Under the pieces are notes generated by a model. That model saw nothing but the letters and a program-made list of their open reading frames with translations, was not told where the DNA came from and did not search any database. Position numbers and translations under genes: made by a program. Shown here one piece after another: positions 36,318 through 42,172 of a stretch of 64,000 bases of DNA. The stretch is from an uncultured Lachnospira sp. (GTDB taxonomy: Bacteria; Bacillota; Clostridia; Lachnospirales; Lachnospiraceae): the NCBI GenBank assembly GCA_910589305.1, contig CAJUTV010000002.1:1-64000 (forward strand), in the 5' to 3' direction. How positions within the stretch are numbered: the stretch's first letter is position 1; the number at the start of each line of letters is the position of its first letter.

Positions 36318-36989
36318 ATGAAAAAAAACATATTATCACCATCGCTGTTGTCTGCTGATTTTAACAAGCTTGGTGAAGAAATACACACAGTGGACGAGGC
36401 AGGAGCAGAATATATCCATATTGATGTTATGGATGGATTATTTGTTCCAAGCATATCGTTTGGTCTGCCTGTTATTCGGTCTGTCCGAAAATCAACAGGC
36501 AAAGTATTTGATGTACATCTTATGATAAATGAACCAATACGCTATATTAAAGATTTTGTTGAGGCGGGAGCGGATATTATTACAGTTCATGTTGAGGCTT
36601 GTTCCGATGTTGTTGGTACACTTAATCAAATTAAAGAATTAGGTGCAAAGGCAAGTATTTCTTTAAATCCAGATACGCCAGTCTCTGCTATTGAGCCTTA
36701 TTTAGGTATGGTAGAGATGGTGCTTGTTATGAGTGTTAATCCTGGATTTGGAGGACAAAAATTTATACCATCTTCTATTGAAAAATTAAAACAAGTCAAA
36801 AAATTGAGAGAGGAAAAAAATCTTGATTATGATATAGAGGTTGATGGAGGTGTTCATCTTGAAAATTTGGCGATTGTGTTAGCTTCTGGAGCGAATGTTA
36901 TTGTTACAGGTTCAGGTATTTTTGATGGTGATGTTGCTTCTAATGTGAAACAGTTTGAAGATATAATGTGTACAGTAAATGAAGAGTAA
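36318..36989 (+). CDS. rpe: Ribulose-phosphate 3-epimerase
   Basis: 223 residues. It interconverts ribulose 5-phosphate and xylulose 5-phosphate in the pentose phosphate pathway. A TIM barrel with SPSLLSADF near 6-14, HIDVMDGLFVPS near 37 (metal His and Asp), VHLMI near 71, MSVNPGFGGQ near 140 and the phosphate-binding GSGIF near 200. ATG 36318 has GGAG six bases upstream; the longer frame from 36276 lacks support. A terminator follows at 37001-37040, ending the host operon just before the integrated element. Confidence 0.95.
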   Translation: MKKNILSPSLLSADFNKLGEEIHTVDEAGAEYIHIDVMDGLFVPSISFGLPVIRSVRKSTGKVFDVHLMINEPIRYIKDFVEAGADIITVHVEACSDVVGTLNQIKELGAKASISLNPDTPVSAIEPYLGMVEMVLVMSVNPGFGGQKFIPSSIEKLKQVKKLREEKNLDYDIEVDGGVHLENLAIVLASGANVIVTGSGIFDGDVASNVKQFEDIMCTVNEE

Positions 36990-37000
36990 AAAATAAAAGG

Positions 37001-37040
37001 AAACAGTTACAAAATCAAAAGTATTTTGTAGCTGTTTTTT
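37001..37040 (+). terminator. Terminator after rpe
   Basis: AAACAGTTACAAAAT pairs with ATTTTGTAGCTGTTT, one G-U, followed by TTT. Confidence 0.88.
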
Positions 37041-37064
37041 ATATTGTAAAATATAATATATTTA

Positions 37065-37094
37065 TTGTTTGATAAAAATGTTTACAGGTATAAT
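37065..37094 (+). promoter_or_regulatory. Orphan promoter, probably the former ychF promoter
   Basis: TTGTTT (37065-37070), 18 bases, TATAAT (37089-37094). It now reads through a terminator-like hairpin into a 15-codon ychF remnant at attL. The intact ychF is 17.6 kb away at the other end of the element. Confidence 0.5.
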
Positions 37095-37225
37095 TTATAT
37101 TATTTGAAATTTCTTAAAAAGTTTTTGCTTTTAAATATATATAAATAGTGTTCATGTTTCTTTAATATCAGAAGAACATTCTTAAAATTATCATTTTTGT
37201 TGATAGAATATAACAAATCGTGTTT

Positions 37226-37256
37226 AAAGGACAGAAGAAGAGCTGTTCTTTATTTT
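37226..37256 (+). terminator. Terminator-like hairpin in the former ychF leader
   Basis: AAAGGACAG (37226-37234) pairs with CTGTTCTTT (37243-37251), one G-U, followed by ATTTTT. With the promoter at 37065-37094 it would delimit an RNA of roughly 150 bases. Confidence 0.55.
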
Positions 37257-37342
37257 TCTTTATAATTCCAATAAAAATTTTAATCCATTTTTGCTGTTTA
37301 TTTCAATTGAAGTCTGTATTGTTTTGAAAGAGACCATTTTAT

Positions 37343-37371
37343 GAAAAAATGAAACTAGGAATCGTAAGATT
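37343..37371. other. attL, left junction of the integrated element
   Basis: 29 bases matching 54961-54989 at 26 positions, including GGAATCGTA identical in both. It contains the first codons of ychF. Confidence 0.75.
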
Positions 37372-37396
37372 TTATGATTTTTATATAAAGGAATAA
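37349..37396 (+). pseudogene. ychF 5' remnant (15 codons)
   Basis: ATG AAA CTA GGA ATC GTA reads MKLGIV, exactly the start of YchF. It then runs into element DNA and stops at TAA 37394-37396 (RFYDFYIKE after the match). It is the severed 5' end of the host gene. Confidence 0.7.
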
Positions 37397-37608
37397 ATTT
37401 TGATATAAAGCTTTAAAAGCATATAGTTGATATGTTTTGGAAAAAAGATAGGATATAAAATTTTATATGAATCCCTATATTTTGATACAACATTGGTACT
37501 TAGCTGGTCTTTTGGCAATAAAATGGAACGGTTTATTTGCTTTATTTATAAAGATATAGCTAAACAATTGTGATAAAAAAATAAAATTTAATTGAGGAGT
37601 TTGATTTA
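37397..37608. other. Left end of the element, non-coding
   Basis: A/T-rich. GATATAAAATTTTATAT near 37450 is self-complementary. No promoter was assigned. TTGAGGAG before 37609 is the ribosome site of the first gene. Confidence 0.4.
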
Positions 37609-38472
37609 ATGTCTGTGATAAGAGTACATAAAAATAAAAATTTTACGATTATGAGCAATATTCATCTTCGGGATAAAAATTTAAGTTTAAAGGCAAAGGG
37701 ACTATTATCTGTAATGCTTTCATTGCCTGATGATTGGAATTACTCGATTGCAGGATTATGTGCTATATGTAAAGAAAATGAAACTGCCGTTAAGTCTGCT
37801 TTAAGTGAGTTAAAATTGAATAGGTATGTTGTTGTTTCAAAGAAGTTTCCAAATCAGACCGATAATGGGAGATTAAAATATGAGTATGAGGTGTATGAAG
37901 AACCACAGCTTGAAATAAAACAAGAAGTACAAAAACAAGGTATACAAAATCTAAACATTGAATTTCAAGAGACAGAAAAACAAAGACAATTAAATATGAA
38001 TATATCAACTACTAAGAAATTTAATTCAACTTTTTCAAGGCAAAAGAAAAAAGACAATAAAAAAATATATTTGTTGAAAGAGCAAAAAGACCAGCTTGAT
38101 GAAATGATAAAACGTGTAAAGAAAATAAATGAAGAAGAGCTGCATCTTGATAAGGTGCAGTCCCAAAATATGGCACATTGCATTCAATATTTTGTTGAAC
38201 AATATTATAAATTAACAGGACAGTTTCATCCTGTTTTAACAGATAAAACATTAAAAGTTATTATTGAGCGATTTGCAAAAAAATATAAGGATGATTGGGG
38301 ACATATCATACTTTCATTAGTATCAGATATTGATGGAAATGAAGAATATAAAGAGGTAATTGACCATTATTTTGCAATAAAATTTGACAAAATTACAAAT
38401 TATAATTTACCCCATTTTGCCTCAGAAAAAATTTTAAGAAATGTAATGTATCATGTCAGAAATTATATTTGA
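37609..38472 (+). CDS. Phage replication-type protein with N-terminal winged helix
   Basis: 287 residues. The N-terminal 100 residues (FTIMSNIHLRDKNLSLKAKGLLSVMLSLPDDWNYS begins at about residue 12) match the helix-turn-helix start typical of phage and plasmid replication initiators in Clostridia. The C-terminal 120 residues (KLTGQFHPVLTDKTLKVII) resemble phage replisome-organiser tails. The middle is Lys/Gln-rich. The likely role is DNA binding at the element's origin; no helicase loader or primase is beside it. Shine-Dalgarno GAGGAG precedes ATG 37609. It is the first gene inside attL. Confidence 0.6.
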   Translation: MSVIRVHKNKNFTIMSNIHLRDKNLSLKAKGLLSVMLSLPDDWNYSIAGLCAICKENETAVKSALSELKLNRYVVVSKKFPNQTDNGRLKYEYEVYEEPQLEIKQEVQKQGIQNLNIEFQETEKQRQLNMNISTTKKFNSTFSRQKKKDNKKIYLLKEQKDQLDEMIKRVKKINEEELHLDKVQSQNMAHCIQYFVEQYYKLTGQFHPVLTDKTLKVIIERFAKKYKDDWGHIILSLVSDIDGNEEYKEVIDHYFAIKFDKITNYNLPHFASEKILRNVMYHVRNYI

Positions 38473-38509
38473 TAGTATATGTCAAATTTTAAGATAGGAG
38501 GGGTACATA

Positions 38510-38938
38510 ATGACAACAAAAGAGTATCTTTCACAGATTAGCAGGCTAAATAGAACAATCAAAAATAAGTTATCTGAAATATCACAAATAAGAGAGTTAT
38601 CATATAGTATATCGGCAATAAGCAGTGAAGAAAAAGTAAAAACTACATTAACTTATGATAAGATTGGCAGTACTTATGCAAAAATTGATGCATTGCAGCA
38701 TCAGCTTAATCAGATAATTTATGAATATGTAGACAGAAAAAATGAAATTATTGCACAGATTGACAACATGGAAAATGAAATTTTTTACGATATTTTATTT
38801 TCAAGATATGTTGAACAAAAAACATTTGAAAGGATAGCACAAGATATGAATTATTCGTTTAGGCAGATTACAAGATTACATGAAAAGGCTTTAAAAGAAT
38901 TTGAAAAAAAGTATGGAGCAACGTATTTAGAAAAATAA
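38510..38938 (+). CDS. DUF1492-type sigma-like phage regulator
   Basis: 142 residues. An N-terminal coiled coil (LNRTIKNKLSEISQIREL) precedes a C-terminal sigma-region-4-like helix-turn-helix (RYVEQKTFERIAQDMNYSFRQITRLHEKAL). It matches the DUF1492 family, usually placed just before the packaging genes in Firmicutes phages, where related proteins switch on late transcription. GGAGGGG is seven bases upstream of ATG 38510. Here the tail genes follow directly, so it probably drives the tail operon. The downstream repeat TGTCATAGAATGTCCTAT (38943-38960) is a candidate binding site. Confidence 0.75.
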   Translation: MTTKEYLSQISRLNRTIKNKLSEISQIRELSYSISAISSEEKVKTTLTYDKIGSTYAKIDALQHQLNQIIYEYVDRKNEIIAQIDNMENEIFYDILFSRYVEQKTFERIAQDMNYSFRQITRLHEKALKEFEKKYGATYLEK

Positions 38939-39141
38939 AACATGTCATAGAATGTCCTATTGAAAATTTGGTAGACTTAAAATCGAAGAAATTGAAAATT
39001 CCCTAAATCAATTGCTTCACATTTTAGTATTGGATGCAAGGCAAAATATTTATTGTTTGACCTTGTTTCATAAAAATGGTTGCAGAGGGATAAATATTTA
39101 TGTTGTCAATTGAAGGCGAAAAAATAAAGGAGGTAACAACA
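38939..39141 (+). promoter_or_regulatory. Gap where packaging and head genes are missing; candidate late-promoter region
   Basis: Starts with two ATGTC repeats 11 bases apart (TGTCATAGAATGTCCTAT). TTGACC lies near 39056, without a good -10. In full phages this position holds terminase, portal and capsid genes; here it is about 200 bases of non-coding DNA. Confidence 0.45.
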
Positions 39142-39648
39142 ATGGCAATAGGTTTAAAAAGTAGAATTATTTATAGAGTAAAAGAGAAAGAGACAAATGA
39201 AGAAAATTATTGGGCTGGTGAGTATAAGCTTCTTATGAAAGCAAAGTCTATTCCAAGTCCTTTTGGCTCTCCTAATATGATAGATACCTCAACATTGGAA
39301 GATTTGGTTGAGACGCAAGAACAAGGCAGACGCTCAGCAGGTTCAATGGAAGTTCAAGGTGCATTTGAGAAACAGTATAAAGATGAACTTGCAAATAATG
39401 AAGGCAAGAAGCTGGATATTTGTATTCTTTATGGCACAGATGGCAAGGGAAGCGAAGGAATCTTAGGCTTTATTGGAACAGAGAGCTTTTCACCAGATGA
39501 AGCTACAGAAGAACAATTGACAGGAACAGCAACGATTGCAGTGTCAACTGTTCCTCGTTGGATTGAAAAAGACTATGATGTTACAGTAGTTGAAGATGAA
39601 AATGGTTATCCTACATCAATTACATTGAAAGCAAAGGCTAGCAATTAA
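39142..39648 (+). CDS. Major tail (tube) protein
   Basis: 168 residues from ATG 39142 (AGGAGG seven bases upstream; the ATG at 39100 is not supported). Its composition and length fit the phi13-type major tail proteins of Firmicutes siphophages. It has an early IIYRVKEKE strand, a middle EVQGAFEKQYKDEL helix, a Gly-rich LGFIGTESFSPDE and a C-terminal beta-rich TITLKAK. It would polymerise into the flexible tail tube around the tape measure. It is followed by a 12-bp hairpin and then the tail chaperones, the standard order. Confidence 0.78.
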   Translation: MAIGLKSRIIYRVKEKETNEENYWAGEYKLLMKAKSIPSPFGSPNMIDTSTLEDLVETQEQGRRSAGSMEVQGAFEKQYKDELANNEGKKLDICILYGTDGKGSEGILGFIGTESFSPDEATEEQLTGTATIAVSTVPRWIEKDYDVTVVEDENGYPTSITLKAKASN

Positions 39649-39721
39649 GCGAGTTTTAAGAAAAATTGAAAATAAAGACAACATAAAATAAGGACAGGCA
39701 ACCAAAAGTTTGCATTAAAAT

Positions 39722-39796
39722 AGGGCTGTTATAGTGAATAATTGAAAATAAAATACATAGCAATAAATATTTGAAATATAACAGCTCTGATTTTTA
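39722..39796 (+). terminator. Long-loop hairpin after the tail tube gene
   Basis: AGGGCTGTTATA (39722-39733) pairs with TATAACAGCTCT (39777-39788), twelve pairs with one G-U and a 43-base loop, followed by GATTTTTAT. Partial termination here would give more tube protein than downstream proteins. Confidence 0.6.
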
Positions 39797-39940
39797 TGTG
39801 AATAGAAAAATAAAGATAATATTGTTATTTTATATAATAGAAAATTTGAATTTTAAAATAAATTTATATGTTGATTGCAAAGTATTGGATTATATTTTTA
39901 TATATTTAGAAAAATAAAAAAGAAAGAAGAAAAATAAAAT

Positions 39941-40255
39941 ATGAATACATTTACAATAAATGAAAAAGAGTATAAAGCAAGACCATTTGATTTTGAACTG
40001 GTTTGTGATTTAGAGGATATGGGAATAGAAATTTCGGAAATAGGTCAAAAACAGTTATCCTTTATTCGTGCTTATTTTGGCATCTGTGCAGGAGTAAGTA
40101 AGAAAGAAGCAGGAAAGCAAATAGAAGCACATATTGCCAATGGTGGTGATTTTACAGAACTGTCAAATATTATATCAAAAGAGGTTGAAAAATCGGATTT
40201 TTTTCACAGCCTCCAGCAGAGAACGGAGACGGAGATTGCACAGAACAAGAATTAA
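39941..40255 (+). CDS. Tail assembly chaperone, short form (G type)
   Basis: 104 residues. A small helical protein (NEKEYKARPFDFELVCDLEDM) of the type encoded between tail tube and tape measure in siphophages. It keeps the tape measure soluble during tail assembly. The 0-frame stop is at 40253-40255. Seven T (40198-40204) near the end form the slippery site that generates the longer form. RBS is a run of GAAAGAAGA, fairly weak. No structural homology to head genes. Confidence 0.75.
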   Translation: MNTFTINEKEYKARPFDFELVCDLEDMGIEISEIGQKQLSFIRAYFGICAGVSKKEAGKQIEAHIANGGDFTELSNIISKEVEKSDFFHSLQQRTETEIAQNKN

Positions 40256-40659
40256 AAGACTCCGAACCAATAAAAAATTACAAAACGTTAAGAGAATTAT
40301 TTGAAAATGAATGGTTCCCTAAAGTGAATGCTATTGGAGTATCATGGGATGAATTTTGGCATATGAATCCTCATATTATCAATCTTATGTTAAAAGGGCA
40401 TCAGGAAAAAGTAAAACAGCAGGACTATTTTGCATGGCTGTACAATCAATATACAATGTCAGCTGTATCTGTTGCAGTAGAACATTGTCTTGCTGGCAAA
40501 AAGGCAAAGTCAAAATATATTAGAAAGCCAATTATGCAGGAAATATATGATGATACACAACAACAGTATAGTGAGTCAAAAGAAGAATGTGCTGTTTTTG
40601 AAATGAAACAAAGAATTAAATTGTTGAAAGAGCAAAATCTTCCAGAAAGTCCAATGTAA
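39941..40659 (+). CDS. Tail assembly chaperone, -1 frameshift product (GT type)
   Basis: 239 residues predicted. After T-TTT-TTT at 40198-40204 the -1 frame reads SQPPAENGDGDCTEQELKDS and continues without a stop into the frame that starts at GTG 40324 (VNAIGVSWDEFWHMNPH) and ends at 40659. The second part on its own has no Shine-Dalgarno. In lambda and many siphophages the same -1 shift makes the G-T fusion that binds both tube and tape-measure proteins. CTCC (40211) and later GGAG repeats could form a stimulatory stem, though this is weak. Confidence 0.85.
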
Positions 40660-40696
40660 AAAGATAAAAATTATATAAAAAATTGAAATAAGTGAT

Positions 40697-40742
40697 AATG
40701 CGATAACATTATTTTAAAATGATAATGTTATCGCATTTTTTG
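40697..40742 (+). terminator. Strong terminator after the tail chaperones
   Basis: AATGCGATAACATTAT (40697-40712) pairs perfectly with ATAATGTTATCGCATT (40722-40737), followed by TTTT. The non-coding stretch to 40933 also holds a promoter at 40867-40895. Confidence 0.9.
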
Positions 40743-40866
40743 TTAATTTTTTAAAAAAATTTTGAGCATAAATATAAACGTTTTTATCAACATAAAAAGC
40801 TTTCAACAACACATAAATACTGGTTTTAACATAGTAAACATAAAAAGTTTAATTGTTATTTTTTTA

Positions 40867-40895
40867 ATGACAAAATCTTTTTTATATGATATGAT
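40867..40895 (+). promoter_or_regulatory. Promoter of the accessory (moron) pair
   Basis: ATGACA (40867-40872), 17 bases, TATGAT (40890-40895), about 40 bases before the first accessory gene. Confidence 0.6.
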
Positions 40896-40933
40896 TTTAT
40901 AAAATATTACATATTTAAGGAGGAAGTTTAAAA

Positions 40934-41575
40934 ATGACAAATGGAACAAAAAAATGTAAGTACTGCCAAGCTGAGATGCCGCTCAATTCAAATATGTGTC
41001 TTCAATGTGGAAAAAGACAGGGCGGAGCATTAAAATACATTTTAATTGCAGTAGCCGTTTTTATTGTGATAGGAGTTGTTGTAGCTGGATTTGGAAAGGA
41101 TGACGGACCCAAAAAAGTAAATACAAACAATTCTGTGGAAGATGATACTAAAAATGATGCTACCACAGAAGAAAATAAAAAAGATACATTTACAGTAGGC
41201 GAGACAGCAGAAATGCAAGATATTCAAGTAACTTTGAGCAATTATGAAGAGAGTGAAGGCTCTAGTTTTTATAAGCCGTCCGAAGGAAAAGTATTTGTTC
41301 TTGCTGAATTTGAAATTGCAAATAATTCAGATAAAGATTTAGCAATCAGTAGTTTGTTAAGCTTTAAGGCTTATGCAGATGATTATTCATTAAATTATTC
41401 TGTGGCAGCAATGATTGATAAGTCCGATTCTACGCTTGATGGAAGTGTAGCAGCTGGAAAGAAGATGAAAGGCTGGATAGGATATGAAGTGAATGCAGAT
41501 TGGGGAAAAGTTGAAATAGAGTTTTCACCAGAAGTATGGAAAAGTAAAAAATTTAAGTTTTTAATTGAAAAATAA
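40934..41575 (+). CDS. Zinc-ribbon membrane protein with DUF4352-like domain (accessory gene)
   Basis: 213 residues. An N-terminal zinc ribbon (CKYCQAEMPLNSNMCLQCG, residues 8-26) precedes one membrane helix (about 34-52), an acidic Asn-rich linker, and an extracellular beta-sandwich (about 80-213; VGETAEMQDIQVTLSNYEES, GKVFVLAEFEIANNS) of the DUF4352 type. Shine-Dalgarno AAGGAGGA. It is not a structural tail protein. It has its own promoter and sits between the chaperones and the tape measure, so it looks like a lysogenically expressed cargo gene. A host-surface or superinfection-exclusion role is speculation. Confidence 0.72.
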   Translation: MTNGTKKCKYCQAEMPLNSNMCLQCGKRQGGALKYILIAVAVFIVIGVVVAGFGKDDGPKKVNTNNSVEDDTKNDATTEENKKDTFTVGETAEMQDIQVTLSNYEESEGSSFYKPSEGKVFVLAEFEIANNSDKDLAISSLLSFKAYADDYSLNYSVAAMIDKSDSTLDGSVAAGKKMKGWIGYEVNADWGKVEIEFSPEVWKSKKFKFLIEK

Positions 41576-41626
41576 AAATACAGATGATAAGTACTTTTTG
41601 ACTTGTACCATTAAGGAGGAATTTGC

Positions 41627-42076
41627 ATGGCATTGATAAACTGTCCAGAATGTAAAAGAGAAATAAGTGATACAGCAAGAGGCTGTCCACATTGTGGATA
41701 TTCATTTGAAAAGATGAAGTTTTGTAAGTTTTGCGGAGAAAAGATACCAGAAGATAGTATTGTATGTACAAAATGCGGAAGACAGGTTGAAAATACAACC
41801 TCTGGTAGAGGTGTTGTGATAAATAATGTTGCCAATGCTTCTGCCAATACTTCTGTAAGACCGCCATATCCGCCTACTATTAGACAGCCAAAACAGGTTG
41901 ACAAAGTAGTTGCGTTGATATTATGTATTTTATTTGGATATTTGGGAGCACATAAATTTTATGAAGGAAGTGCAGGCATGGGCTTATTATATTTATTTAC
42001 ATTTGGACTGTTTGGAATAGGCTGGTTTGTAGATATTATAATTATTGCCACAAGACCAAACCCATATTATGTTTAG
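41627..42076 (+). CDS. Double zinc-ribbon TM2-domain membrane protein (accessory gene)
   Basis: 149 residues. Two zinc ribbons (CPECKREISDTARGCPHCG near 6-24 and CKFCGEKIPEDSIVCTKCG near 34-52) are followed by a Pro-rich linker and a TM2 domain (about 90-140; VALILCILFGYLGAHKFYEG, then GLFGIGWFVDIII). TM2 proteins have two membrane helices joined by a short turn; their functions are mostly unknown. AAGGAGGA precedes ATG 41627. It is co-transcribed with the preceding gene and closed by a strong terminator before the tape measure gene. Confidence 0.75.
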   Translation: MALINCPECKREISDTARGCPHCGYSFEKMKFCKFCGEKIPEDSIVCTKCGRQVENTTSGRGVVINNVANASANTSVRPPYPPTIRQPKQVDKVVALILCILFGYLGAHKFYEGSAGMGLLYLFTFGLFGIGWFVDIIIIATRPNPYYV

Positions 42077-42122
42077 AATAATGAATGTTATGTTTTACAA
42101 ATAATCTTAATGTTTTATTGAA

Positions 42123-42147
42123 AGAGGGCGTTATGCCCTCTTTTTTG
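42123..42147 (+). terminator. Strong terminator between the accessory pair and the tape measure
   Basis: AGAGGGC (42123-42129), loop GTTAT, GCCCTCT (42135-42141), then TTTTT. It would block read-through into the tail genes unless antitermination operates. Confidence 0.9.
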
Positions 42148-42172
42148 TTTACTGTAAAGAGGTGGTGAAATT

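Noticed and set aside
40324..40659. Independent gene for the second tail chaperone
   Set aside because: No ribosome site before GTG 40324. The -1 frame from the T7 heptamer runs straight into it, so it is the 3' part of the frameshift product.
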